This document shows, piece by piece, positions 8,181 to 16,619 of a stretch of 64,000 nt of DNA. The translations under genes and the position numbers were made by a program. Source of the DNA: an uncultured Lachnospiraceae bacterium. GTDB lineage: Bacteria; Bacillota; Clostridia; Lachnospirales; Lachnospiraceae. Within the stretch, counting starts at the first letter, position 1. Each line of letters begins with the position of its first letter. Under the pieces are notes generated by a model. That model ran no database searches and was not told the DNA's origin. It saw nothing but the letters and a program-made list of their open reading frames with translations. The stretch lies in the NCBI GenBank assembly GCA_910585295.1, contig CAJUDE010000044.1:1-64000 (forward strand), given 5' to 3'.

Positions 8181-8507
8181 TGGGGGCGGACCTGGGGACA
8201 GAAGCCCTATAAGTTTCTGGACGAGGATGCTAACGATATAATGCAGCTTGACCAAGCATTGGGACAGAAACCCTATAAGTTTCTGGACGAGGATGCCTAT
8301 GAGGAACTAATTGAGACTCAGATGGAGACAGATATGGTATTCAATATTGCTTGCAATGCTGTGCAAGCTTTGATTTATCGGGGGCTTTCCTCTTTTTTGG
8401 GGCATTTTAGAGTACGGCCTACTTTAGGTTTTGACATTTGCAGGTTCTTATTTGAGGTTGAAGTCTGCTTGCATCGGTGGTATACTTTGTCCATAGCGAT
8501 TCAATAA
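8181..8507 (+). pseudogene. Unrecognised coding remnant with an internal in-frame duplication
   Basis: The frame from 8181 reads WGRTWGQKPYKFLDEDAN, then MQLDQAL, a second GQKPYKFLDEDA, then YEELIETQMETDM. A 36-bp segment (8194-8230 and 8261-8296, period 66 bp) is repeated with one mismatch, adding exactly 22 codons. No ribosome binding site serves the first in-frame ATG, and the 3' part runs on into the dispersed repeat. I do not recognise the protein. The rest of 7880-8180 shows nothing I can support. Confidence 0.35.
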
Positions 8508-8510
8508 TTT

Positions 8511-8649
8511 TATTCCCGCGGGCAATGAGCCAAGCAGCCGCGCTTGCGCGGATATTTGGCGAATGCCGCGGGGGTCAAATACCCCGCCCCTTGGGGTGGG
8601 AAGAACAAGCTAGGCCATGCCCCGTAGCTTGCTGCGGGATATTTGACTT
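8511..8649 (+). repeat. Dispersed structured intergenic repeat, copy A
   Basis: Opens with TTATTCCCGCGGGCAATGAG and ends GCGGGATATTTGACT. Inside are the perfect hairpin CCGCGC-TT-GCGCGG, an AAGCTA...TAGCTT stem, and an outer stem CAAATACCCCGC with GCGGGATATTTG (one mismatch). Related copies are at 29.8, 34.4, 54.1 and 57.0 kb. This copy lies just upstream of the CPBP protease gene. The block is open in several frames, which extends neighbouring reading frames spuriously. Confidence 0.85.
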
Positions 8650-8668
8650 ATGGAGTGGAGGAACTCAG

Positions 8669-9511
8669 ATGGAACTGCAATTTTCAAAAGGGAAAATAAT
8701 TGGGCATATTGTCGCCTATGTTTTACTGTTTCTTGCAGGTGACTTGCTTAACAGCCTGGTATTTGATTTGATTTTCTCAATAGTTGAATTGCCAATACGG
8801 GGTTTATATTCTGTTTTACGGATGTTGGGGTGTTTCATATTTACTTATTTATTATTTTGGCTATACACGATAAAGATTCTCCGCCTCAAAATGGAGAGTT
8901 TTAGAATTACCTTATCAATTAAAAAATGGGCCTTTTTATATGCCGTTATCCTCCCGTTTTTTGTGGTTATTTGCTATTTCATAATAGGAGACTCGACAAT
9001 GACGGCTTTAAATACAGGGGAGATAATTGTAGCGGTCATCTATTCCGCCATTGCAGCTTTGAAAGCAGGTGTTTTGGAAGAGATGCTGTTTCGTGGATAT
9101 ATTCTAAAATTTCTTGAACTAAAGTGGGGGAAAGTTGTTGCTGTTTTGCTTCCGTCCTTTTTGTTCAGCTTGATGCATATTCCCTCGATGGATGAGTTTA
9201 GCGTTGCAGGTATCTCGCTGCTAGTGATCAGTGGAACATTGGTAGGCATCATGTTTTCTCTTATCACATATAAGGGGAACTCCATAAGCAACAGCAGCTT
9301 GCTTCATGCAGTATGGAATTTTGTTTTTGTGACTGACATGATACATATCACAACTGCACAGGGCATTTATGGAGAGCCTGTTTTTTCAATTATCATCCCC
9401 TCAGATCATGTGTTGGTAACTGGAGCTGGATTTGGAGTAGAAGCTTCAATAATTGCCGTCATCGGGTATTTATTTGTCTGCGGAGCCATTATTCTACGGA
9501 AAAAGCGATGA
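8669..9511 (+). CDS. CPBP-family intramembrane glutamic endopeptidase
   Basis: A 280-aa membrane protein with about eight hydrophobic helices. It has the three CPBP (CAAX protease, bacteriocin-processing) motifs: EEMLFRG (EExxxR), the FLFSLMH motif (FxxxH) and the SSLLHAVWNF motif (HxxxN). These form the active site inside the membrane. I chose the ATG at 8669, which has GGAGTGGAGGA upstream; a longer frame exists only because the repeat is open. Known roles of the family include prenyl-protein processing, bacteriocin maturation and self-immunity. No bacteriocin gene is adjacent, so the substrate is unknown. Confidence 0.85.
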   Translation: MELQFSKGKIIGHIVAYVLLFLAGDLLNSLVFDLIFSIVELPIRGLYSVLRMLGCFIFTYLLFWLYTIKILRLKMESFRITLSIKKWAFLYAVILPFFVVICYFIIGDSTMTALNTGEIIVAVIYSAIAALKAGVLEEMLFRGYILKFLELKWGKVVAVLLPSFLFSLMHIPSMDEFSVAGISLLVISGTLVGIMFSLITYKGNSISNSSLLHAVWNFVFVTDMIHITTAQGIYGEPVFSIIIPSDHVLVTGAGFGVEASIIAVIGYLFVCGAIILRKKR

Positions 9512-9952
9512 GTTTTACTTCTAGCTTATTTGGGAATTTTCCGTTGGAGGGAATGTATGGGCTGGTCAGACACACAGCGGGCTGAGATACAGTATTTCTG
9601 CGCCAGTACCCACAGCCGGACGCCAAGGCTCCTCTGCGGTTGTACCCTCAAGCTCCAGCTCGGTTTTATCCTTACCATCTTCGCCAGCTATTAGATTACA
9701 GAATTACAGATTGCGGATATTAAAGCGTTTTACAAGCTGCTCAATACGCCCCATTTCGGACCAGAGTAGCTGCGGCCCCTCCCGCATCGCCAAGGATCTG
9801 GAACAGTTGGACGGGGATTGCCATTACCAGATCCGCGTCCGCTGTCTGGGGGAGGCTCGCTATCAAATCGCCGAGGTCAGCCCCCCGCTATATAAGCGAT
9901 TATCGAAACGAGCTAACTACGGCTATGAAAGGAAAATAAGGAAGGTGAAACC
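9512..9952 (+). other. Gene-poor stretch with unrecognised coding scraps
   Basis: 440 bp between the CPBP protease and the response-regulator remnant. GC content rises sharply from about 9560. Short frames are open (for example an 81-residue frame at 9711-9956 with IAKDLEQLDGDCHYQIRVRC), but none has a start signal or a family I recognise. The sequence looks like more decayed transferred DNA. Confidence 0.3.
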
Positions 9953-10443
9953 ATGAGATTTTTAGTAGTTGAGGATGACCGCCTTTTAAACAACACCCTT
10001 TGCTGCAATCTTTCGGCGGCTGGCTACACAGTGGACGCTGCCCTTGCGGGGGAACCAGTTATCTTCACTCCGATGGAATACCGTTTGCTAAAGGTACTGG
10101 TAAGAAATCCGCAAACTGTTTTGAGGCGGCGGCGCTGGGCGGTATTCTGCTGAACGCGGAAAGGAAACATATTCATGTCAGCGTAGATTGTCCAGAAAAC
10201 GTTCAAAGCTGAGAGTTCTATGTGAAAATCGACATAACCGACAGCGGCAAAGGAATTTCGGAGAGCAGGCAGGGGATGATCTTCAAACGCTTCTACCGGG
10301 AGGAAGAAGTACGCGATGTTGAGGGCATCGGCATAGGATTGTACTTTGTCCGCGAGATTGTCACCATGCAGGGAGGATATATCAAGGTGGCTTCGTCAGC
10401 AGGCAGCGGCTCCACATTTTCCGTGTTTCTGCCGCGTGGATAG
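9953..10443 (+). pseudogene. Two-component system collapsed by deletion: response regulator and histidine kinase remnants
   Basis: The ATG at 9953 (after GGAAGGTGAAACC) gives MRFLVVEDDRLLNNTLC, the start of an OmpR-type receiver. It jumps after residue 33 to EPVIFTPMEYRLLKVLVRN, the beginning of its winged helix, so about 85 residues including the phospho-acceptor Asp are missing. Within the same kilobase the frame 10222-10443 gives the end of a histidine-kinase ATPase domain: ITDSGKGI (G1 box), IFKRFYREEE (F box), GIGIGLYFVREIV (G2 box) and GSTFSVFLP. The kinase sensor and dimerisation parts are gone. Both genes are dead. Confidence 0.8.
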
Positions 10444-10575
10444 AATTTTCAAGAAAATCCGCGGCTCGTGATATTTCTGTGACAATTGGCTGTTATGATA
10501 GCGGCATCACAGGCAATTTTGAATTTGTATGGAGACGTTATGGTTCAACAATATAAAAATTTGAAAGGAGGGGCT

Positions 10576-11349
10576 ATGATGAGCGAGAAACGGTATCAGA
10601 TTTCCCCCATCGAACTGGTTCGGTGGGCGGAACCGCTGTTCGGCTTTGGAGAGGGGAAAGCGACAGGATTTTCTGAGAAGACGATATCCTCCTATGAGGC
10701 GGCAGCAGGCATCAGGCTTCCCGCCGCCCTGCGGGAATATTATCTCGCCTGCGGCAAGGCCAGCCTGAACTGCGCGCTGCATGAGATATTCGTCCCGGAC
10801 ATAAAGGCCAAACGTTTTGAGAAGCGCCTGACCTTCTCTTACGATCATATTGATGAGGACTTGGAGTCTTTCAGCAAACCGGGAGAAGAGGACTATGAGG
10901 AGCTGGCGAAGCTGCGCGCCCTGCCGCGGGAACGGTGGGGCGAGGTTACAGGCAACTACCTGCTGTTCTGGTGCGAAAATCAGGGCTGTTGGTACGCAGG
11001 CATCAAAGCGGAGGATTTGACCCAGCCCAACCCAGCGGTGTACTACAACGACCAGGACGATGTGTACAGCTGGGCTCCATTTTCCGATTCCGTCCAGTCT
11101 TTCCTCCTGACCATCATGCTTGAAAATCTGGAGGAAGAGGCCAATCCGGACGAGATGGAGGACTCTGCCGAAATACAAAAGATCCTGTCTGAGGGCAATG
11201 TGGACTTCCAGCGTCTGTGTGAGCCTTACCCCTTCCCTGGCGGGCGCTTTGCCCACACTTGTTTGGATACAGACACAAACACCTTGTATGTCTATGGAGA
11301 GCAGGCAGAGAACCGTCCTGCATATTTAAAGATTATTCAGGCCGAATAA
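10576..11349 (+). CDS. SMI1/KNR4 (SUKH) family protein, probable immunity protein
   Basis: A 257-aa protein. The SUKH core starts with GFSEKTISSYEAAAGIRLPA followed by ALREYYLACGK (I-x-x-[YF]E...G..LP..L..FY). It continues with a NYLLFWCENQGCWYAGI strand pair and DDVYSWAPFSDSVQSFLLTI. The start at 10576 or 10579 follows GGAGGGG. SUKH proteins are best known as immunity proteins for polymorphic toxins. A DUF6194 protein and a repeat protein follow, an arrangement resembling immunity-gene arrays; no toxin gene is present nearby. GC content is higher than in the flanks, suggesting separate acquisition. Confidence 0.75.
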   Translation: MMSEKRYQISPIELVRWAEPLFGFGEGKATGFSEKTISSYEAAAGIRLPAALREYYLACGKASLNCALHEIFVPDIKAKRFEKRLTFSYDHIDEDLESFSKPGEEDYEELAKLRALPRERWGEVTGNYLLFWCENQGCWYAGIKAEDLTQPNPAVYYNDQDDVYSWAPFSDSVQSFLLTIMLENLEEEANPDEMEDSAEIQKILSEGNVDFQRLCEPYPFPGGRFAHTCLDTDTNTLYVYGEQAENRPAYLKIIQAE

Positions 11350-11456
11350 AAATTTGAATTGACTGCGTTAATCGTTCCAATTTGCAGATTGAGGGCGTGA
11401 AACAATATGGGTCGATTTTCAAAAAAGCTAATGATGTTTCATTTGGAGGGAATGGT

Positions 11457-11906
11457 ATGACGCCCAATGATATTCTTTCCTATTGTCTTTCTAACTTAAA
11501 AGATGTTGTGCTGGTAGAGAGCTGGGGAGAAAGAGGTATTTTTTATAACCCTAACGGAGTTCTAAAACGGGGAGTATATGTCTTAACTGTGAAAGAAAAA
11601 GATGGCGATAATGATAAAAGCTCTATGCTGAACCGTAATAACGTATATCGTGTAAATGTTGGTTTAAGAAAACAGACATTTATTAAAATATTCGGATATA
11701 TTCCTGAACGTCCGTCTGCCGGAAAAATTGTAAAAATGGATTATGACTTTACTGCGTTAGATATCATTATTCCACACCCTGTTTACGCATGGATGGGCTG
11801 GGTATGCGTCTTAAACCCCTCTGATAAAACTTTTGAGGCTTTCAAGATGATGATACAGGAATCTTATGATTTTGCAAAAGAAAAGTTTATCAAAAGAAAA
11901 AGGTGA
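11457..11906 (+). CDS. DUF6194-like protein
   Basis: A 149-aa protein with LVESWGERGIFYNPNG, then RGVYVLTVKEKDGDND, LNRNNVYRVNVGL and IPHPVYAWMGWVCVLNPSD. This pattern fits DUF6194 (also resembling DUF6194/luciferase-fold-like small proteins), whose function is unknown to me. The ATG at 11457 follows TTTGGAGGGAATGGT; a longer upstream frame has no ribosome binding site. AT-rich, unlike the GC-richer SUKH gene before it. Confidence 0.6.
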   Translation: MTPNDILSYCLSNLKDVVLVESWGERGIFYNPNGVLKRGVYVLTVKEKDGDNDKSSMLNRNNVYRVNVGLRKQTFIKIFGYIPERPSAGKIVKMDYDFTALDIIIPHPVYAWMGWVCVLNPSDKTFEAFKMMIQESYDFAKEKFIKRKR

Positions 11907-11964
11907 CTTAAACGACGCATTTCCAGAAGATACCGGAAATGTGTATGGAAGGAGAGAAAAAATC

Positions 11965-12879
11965 ATGCTGGAATTTGCCCCAAATACTTATATGCTGGAA
12001 TATCAGGACGGCGCCTACCTCTGCAACGGAACGAAACGAGTAGAAGCGCCGCTGAATTTGGGGACCCTTGAGGAGGCTGTCAGGCAATGCCCGAAACTAC
12101 AGGCAGTCTCCCTGGATGACGCCCCGTTTGGGGATGAGTGCTTTTCCATTCTGGCACGGATTCCCAAGCTGAACATGCTGGCTCTGCTGCGGGGCAGGCA
12201 GATTGCCGGACATGGGCTGGAACTGTTAAAAGACCTTCCGCTCAAAGATTTGTTTTTGCAGCGGACCGCCCTGGATGATGAGGGACTGGCCCAGGCTGCG
12301 CAGATTAAAAAACTGGAGCATATTTGCATAGCTGCTTGCCATCAGGTAACCTCTGAGGGACTGCTGGCAATTTCCTGGAGGGATAAGCTGCGGGTCAGCG
12401 ATGGCGACATGCATGATGAAGAGGGGCAGGCAGGGCTGTTTACAGAGGCGGAACGCAAGGCTTATCAGGATGCCCGTACCTACAAAACCATGAAAAATAG
12501 GGTTTCGCTGGACAGTCCCGAACTACAGGCTCCTGTCCATGCGCTGCAGGAATTCTTTGGCGGCATGAACCGTTGGGAGCGGATGGCAGAACAAAAAGGT
12601 TACGGCAGCCAGGAGGATATTGATGCGCTGTTTGCCAGACAGGTGAGTTGGACTCCCCGTCCTGGCTGGCGTCCTGTCCATCTTTGCTGGAAACGCGGCG
12701 GGACTTATGCAGGCTATCATCTGGTTGCCGGCGAGCGGGTCACAAAAAGCAAATTTTGGCTTTATGCAGAACAGGGAATTTTCTATTATCGTTATTTAAT
12801 GCGTCTGGTTGACGGTAAATGGATGGTTGATAACGCCCAGCAGTGCCGGGAGGGGCGCTGGTCTTTCTGCGGGCTGTAA
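11965..12879 (+). CDS. Leucine-rich-repeat-like protein of unknown function
   Basis: 304 residues. Residues about 25-150 show irregular leucine-rich repeats of 22-25 residues (LGTLEEAVRQCPKLQAVSLD, CFSILARIPKLNMLALL, LELLKDLPLKDLFLQ, LAQAAQIKKLEHICIAACHQ). A helical linker follows, then a C-terminal Trp/Tyr-rich domain (PRPGWRPVHLCWKRG, FYYRYLMRLVDGKW) of a kind seen in immunity-type proteins. I chose the ATG at 11965, with GAAGGAGAG upstream. The LRR part suggests protein binding. I do not recognise the C-terminal domain. Confidence 0.55.
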   Translation: MLEFAPNTYMLEYQDGAYLCNGTKRVEAPLNLGTLEEAVRQCPKLQAVSLDDAPFGDECFSILARIPKLNMLALLRGRQIAGHGLELLKDLPLKDLFLQRTALDDEGLAQAAQIKKLEHICIAACHQVTSEGLLAISWRDKLRVSDGDMHDEEGQAGLFTEAERKAYQDARTYKTMKNRVSLDSPELQAPVHALQEFFGGMNRWERMAEQKGYGSQEDIDALFARQVSWTPRPGWRPVHLCWKRGGTYAGYHLVAGERVTKSKFWLYAEQGIFYYRYLMRLVDGKWMVDNAQQCREGRWSFCGL

Positions 12880-12910
12880 TTTGTACTGAACAAAAAGGAT
12901 GGTGCAACCC

Positions 12911-13042
12911 ATGGGCATTTTGCAGACGGCTGACCTCAAAAAATACTACGGCGCAGAGCTGAACACCATAAAGGCGCTGAGTGGAATTGTCCAGCTTGCC
13001 GGCCGAATGCTCCGCACCGAGGACGGCAGGATTTCCGAGTAA
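12911..13042 (+). pseudogene. ABC transporter ATP-binding protein, internally deleted
   Basis: The 43 residues begin MGILQTADLKKYYGAELNTI, the standard opening of MacB/BceA-type ATPases. They end IVQLAGRMLRTEDGRISE, their standard C-terminus. Roughly 190 residues, including both Walker motifs, are missing in between. It sits 14 bp before a broken permease of the same transporter type. Confidence 0.75.
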
Positions 13043-13056
13043 AAGGGGTGTTGGCG

Positions 13057-14179
13057 ATGAATGGCATTTTGTTTGGTAACAACAATAAGGCTATTATAGC
13101 GAAGCTGGCAAGCAGGAACTTGAAAGCAGACAAATCCAGAAATTTGTTTATCATGATTACGATTGCATTTGCAACCTGTCTTATTATGGCAACAATATTG
13201 TACTTTTTGGAAGTCAAAGAGCTTCCCGCAACAGCGCTGAAGGGATGTATCAGGGAATATAAGTATTCTTGACGATGGAACGGCCCACACGATTCAAAAT
13301 GACAACCGAGTTTCATCTGGGTTCAGCTATTTAATGGGAATGATCGATTATGGAGAATATAAAGTTGCTGTACGCTCCATGGACGAAAATCTCATCCAGT
13401 TGGCAAAATACCCAGCTATAAACGGCAGGCTGCCGGAAACTGAAAACGAGGTAGCTATAACGCAAGCGTTTTTGGATAGAAAAGGTATGTCCATTGAGAT
13501 AGGCGATACAATTCAGTTGGGTTTAACCGGTGGCGGGCAGAACTATACAGTGTGCGGTATATTGCCTGTTACAAATTCAAACTATGCGATTTATGTAACC
13601 CCTGCTTTTGTCAAGAAAGCCGCTGAAAACCCTTTGCATATCGCATATATCCATGCGAAAGGAACGGATGCCCTGTCAGAAGAAGGTCTTAAAAATTATA
13701 TACGAAGTTTAGCCGGAGAATGGGGAGTTGAATTAAGAGATGTTGAGTTTTCTGATTACTATTTTTCCCTTATATTACAGAGAAGTTTTGAGTATATGGC
13801 AATTATCGCATTCGTTATTGTGATTGTAACTTTGGCGTGTGCGCTGGTAATATATAGCTTGTTCTTTGTTTCGACCATACGAAAAACAAATGAATACGGA
13901 AAATTACGAATGATTGGCGCTACTGGCCGTCAAGTCAGGCGAATTGTTATAAAAGAAGAACGCAGATTAGCAGTTAACACCATTCCCATAGGGCTTATAG
14001 CTGGAATGGCGGCTGGCTATATACTCGTTCCGGACGGATGGAATATAGCTTCGGTATTGACCGTTGGTGTCTTTGTTGCGGCTCTCATGTATTTATGCGT
14101 TATGCTTACCATCCGACGGCCTGCTAAACTTGCATTGAAAGTTACGCCGATTGAAGCTGTATGTGTGGCGCTTTGTTAA
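13057..14179 (+). pseudogene. FtsX-type ABC transporter permease, frameshifted and truncated
   Basis: The frame from ATG 13057 reads IIAKLASRNLKADKSRN then LFIMITIAFATCLIM (first helix) and ends at 13272. The correct continuation lies in another frame and includes ISILDDGTAHTIQNDN. It runs as an open 281-residue segment with an extracytoplasmic domain and FtsX helices (VIVTLACALVIYSLFFVS, then KTNEYGKLRMIGATGRQ). It ends after KVTPIEAV, where a full protein of about 750 residues would go on. So there is one frameshift near 13210-13260 and loss of the C-terminal half. Confidence 0.8.
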
Positions 14180-14389
14180 TGGCAAGTTCCGCCTACTTTA
14201 ATTCATGTCCGTTCTGCCAAACAATTAGCAGACTATTATGACATACCCTATAACGCGGTTTGTAGTTCTTCAAGACAGAACATACAATTTCAAAAAAAGT
14301 TTCTACAACTCCTCAGGATGTCAGCTCTGGGGAACTTTTATATATGTATTTTTAAAAGCAAATATGATAAAATATTGGAGGGGTAATCA

Positions 14390-14890
14390 TGGAACAAACT
14401 TTTTTGACAGATATTGAAATAAAGAAAGTCCGTCATTAAGAGAATGTTTCAATTCCTTTAGGAAAAGAACAAAGAAAACATTTGATATTAACGGGAAAAA
14501 TGGGAGCGGTAAGACAAGCCTTTTAGAAGCGTTAGTTAAGTACTTTTTGTATATTACTTCCGAAGGCTATTATTCAATTGAAAACGTGAATAGTCACTAT
14601 GAAAAATATAATGGTCAATTAAGGCCATTTATCCATCAATCACATTTTCATAGAATATCACAAGTTATTGACAACAACATTTTCTTTCTTTTATGGCGAT
14701 GCCCAGATTCCATGACAAGGTTATTTTCCCAATTATTCCTTTAAAACGGTATAAATACATTATTGATAGATATGAAAAGAAAACATTTGTCCTTGATTTT
14801 GTAAATAAATATGAAGATATAGAAGAAATCAATAGCAAAACAGGTAAGTCTTTACAAAAAGACGTGGCAGTAAAGGCAACGCTGCAGAAA
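14390..14890 (+). pseudogene. AAA-family ATPase (SMC-like N-terminus), multiply broken
   Basis: The ATG at 14390 after GGAGGGGT gives MEQTFLTDIEIKKVRH, an in-frame TAA, then ENVSIPLGKEQRKHLILTGK. The Walker A loop GKNGSGKTSLLEAL is recovered only after a frameshift. A third frame near 14700 carries VIFPIIPLKRYKYIIDRYEK and EDIEEINSKTGKSL. One nonsense codon and at least two frameshifts separate the pieces. The ATPase resembles OLD/RecF-like nucleases found in defence loci; only the N-terminal third survives. 14180-14389 holds no gene I can support. Confidence 0.7.
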
Positions 14891-14924
14891 GGCGGCAGTT
14901 CAGTTAGAAGGGATGGTATAGGGA

Positions 14925-15560
14925 ATGAAGCTGTTATTTGGAACAAGCAATCCAGGAAAATTATCTGCAATGAGGTCAAGGCTTGAAAAATTAGGCATAG
15001 AATTAATTGGCTTGCATGAGTTAGAAAGGGAAGGCATCCAGATTCCGGCAGTACCCGAAGATGGGGACACGCCAATGGAAAATGCGAGGCAGAAAGCAGA
15101 AGCATATTACAAAACATTTCAAATGCCTGTCTTTTCCTGTGATTCCGGTTTGTATTTTGACAATGTGCCGGATAAGGTTCAGCCAGGAGTGCATGTGCGG
15201 ACAATAAATGGGAAGTATTTATCCGATGAAGAGATGATAGAATATTATTCTAACCTGGTGAGGCAGTATGGCAACCTAACGGCAAGGTATAGGAATGCGA
15301 TTTGCTTCATCATGGATGGAACCCATAGTTATGGAGCTATGGAACCATCTATGGAAAGCGGAAAATTTATTTTAACGGATAAGCCCCACAGTAGAGTTAG
15401 GGAGAAAGGCCTCCCATTAGACAGTTTGTCAATTGATATAAGGACAAATCAATATTTTTACGATTTGCCAGCAGATAAATTAGAACAGATTGCAGTAGAA
15501 GACGGATTTTTAGAGTTCTTCCAAAATATTTTAGGCTCTAAGGAAAATGGAATGGCTTAA
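14925..15560 (+). CDS. Non-canonical purine NTP pyrophosphatase (Ham1/RdgB family)
   Basis: A 211-aa protein. It opens with LLFGTSNPGKLSAMR, the Ham1 nucleotide-binding signature ([ST]xNxxK), followed by ENARQKAEAYYK (E-x4-KA) and VFSCDSGLYFD (the D-S/D-G-L metal site). The family hydrolyses ITP, XTP and dITP to the monophosphate, cleaning nucleotide pools. The sequence around the substrate loop is unusual (VQPGVHVRTINGKYLSDEEM) and the protein is somewhat longer than typical RdgB (about 195-200), so substrate preference may differ. It overlaps the end of the broken AAA gene and lies 1 kb before the radical SAM operon; a functional link is unproven. Confidence 0.8.
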   Translation: MKLLFGTSNPGKLSAMRSRLEKLGIELIGLHELEREGIQIPAVPEDGDTPMENARQKAEAYYKTFQMPVFSCDSGLYFDNVPDKVQPGVHVRTINGKYLSDEEMIEYYSNLVRQYGNLTARYRNAICFIMDGTHSYGAMEPSMESGKFILTDKPHSRVREKGLPLDSLSIDIRTNQYFYDLPADKLEQIAVEDGFLEFFQNILGSKENGMA

Positions 15561-15620
15561 CGGGAGCCGCATGGGGCAATTTGTAATTTTGGAACGGTAG
15601 TATAATGAGAGGGGATAGGG

Positions 15621-16503
15621 ATGCCAATCGTTTATTTAGGGATAATTTTCTTAGTATCGTAACGCTGCTAACTCTGCGGCGCCCATTGTACCAGGCTATG
15701 TTGGGCGGATTGGCAGCCACGGCGCTGCTATGCCATATGCGTCCTATAGCGGCTTTTGGGCAGTCCATAAAAGTTTTTACCAATGGGGGTTCTTTGTCTG
15801 TCCTGGTATCCAATTATCTTATTACATATTTGCAAAGGATGCTGGAGGCAAAAAATCTGCTTAAATTAGCCCAGGAGGATTTGGATGGGGTATTCCATAA
15901 CCGCCGAATAAATGCAGCAGGGTCGGCTTTGTTTATTGGCTTGCTGCCTTCGGCTGCTGCGATGGTCTTATGTGGGGGAATTGTGGAAGACGCAACAGAA
16001 GGGTTCTTAAAGCCCAAAGAGCAGGCATTTGTGGCAACCTGGTTCCGGCTGCAGGAATTGAGGCAAATGCTTTTTGGCGCCTTTGGGCCAGGACTTTTGT
16101 TGAACACATTTCTGGTTTTCGTATTAAAAGAGTTTATCGCTTACGCTGGGATGTTGAAGGAAATTCCCCGAACATTGCCCTCCTTGCCAAACCTTCTTAT
16201 TTACTATTTGCCCTTTTGCTTTTTGTGGGCGGTGCTGTCAGCGGCGCAAATGGGATTATTGCGATGGGGGCGCCCTTGGCGTTCGCTGCCATGGATAGAG
16301 GCGTTTCCCTTATGGCTCTTTTGATGTGCATGTGCCATGCGGCCAGCCAAGCGTCGCCTACCCATGTCTGCCTTACGGTGGAATCCAATTACTTTCATGT
16401 CCCATTGAGCGGGCTAATTGGCAAAACTTTGCCGCGCGCATTGGCTTTTGGCATATTTGCGCTGGGTTATTACCATGCCCTCTGTGCATTAGGGAGTCCA
16501 TAA
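15621..16503 (+). pseudogene. DUF401-family membrane protein, frameshifted with a large deletion
   Basis: The ATG at 15621 (GGGATAGGG upstream) gives MPIVYLGIIFLVS and stops. In another frame follow IVTLLTLRRPLYQAMLGG, NYLITYLQRMLEA, and FIGLLPSAAAMVLCGG. After KEQAFVATWFR about 130 residues are missing before LLLNTFLVFVLKEFIAY. A second frameshift near 16198 then leads to VGGAVSGANGIIAMG and CMCHAASQASPTHVCL, the conserved end of this permease-like family. A multi-pass transporter of unknown substrate, now non-functional. Confidence 0.7.
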
Positions 16504-16542
16504 AATATCATGAATTGGTTCAAAATGTTGGCAAACATTATA

Positions 16543-16602
16543 TTGCCCGAAGCCAAGCGGTTATGGTATAATGAAGGCACTTGATCGAACTTTATTTCGA
16601 TC
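16543..16602 (+). promoter_or_regulatory. Promoter and inverted repeat upstream of the radical SAM operon
   Basis: The -35-like TTGCCC (16543-16548) and perfect -10 TATAAT (16567-16572) are 18 bp apart. Ten bases on, GATCGAA (16583-16589) and its complement TTCGATC (16596-16602) form an inverted repeat with a short AT loop, ending just before the GGGAGGG ribosome binding site. Its place in the untranslated leader fits either an operator or a translation-controlling hairpin. Confidence 0.6.
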
Positions 16603-16619
16603 AGGAAAGGGAGGGCAAA

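Noticed and set aside
8194..8296. CRISPR-like repeat pair with a 30-bp spacer
   Set aside because: The period is an exact multiple of three, the frame is open across it, and there are only two units.
8477..8668. N-terminal extension of the CPBP protease containing RAMSQAAALARIFGECR
   Set aside because: The same peptide is encoded by the repeat at other sites (54.1 and 57.0 kb). It is the translated repeat, and GGAGTGGAGGA marks the true start at 8669.
10507..11256. A 249-residue minus-strand open frame
   Set aside because: It is opposite the SUKH gene, whose motifs, codon pattern and ribosome binding site are on the plus strand.
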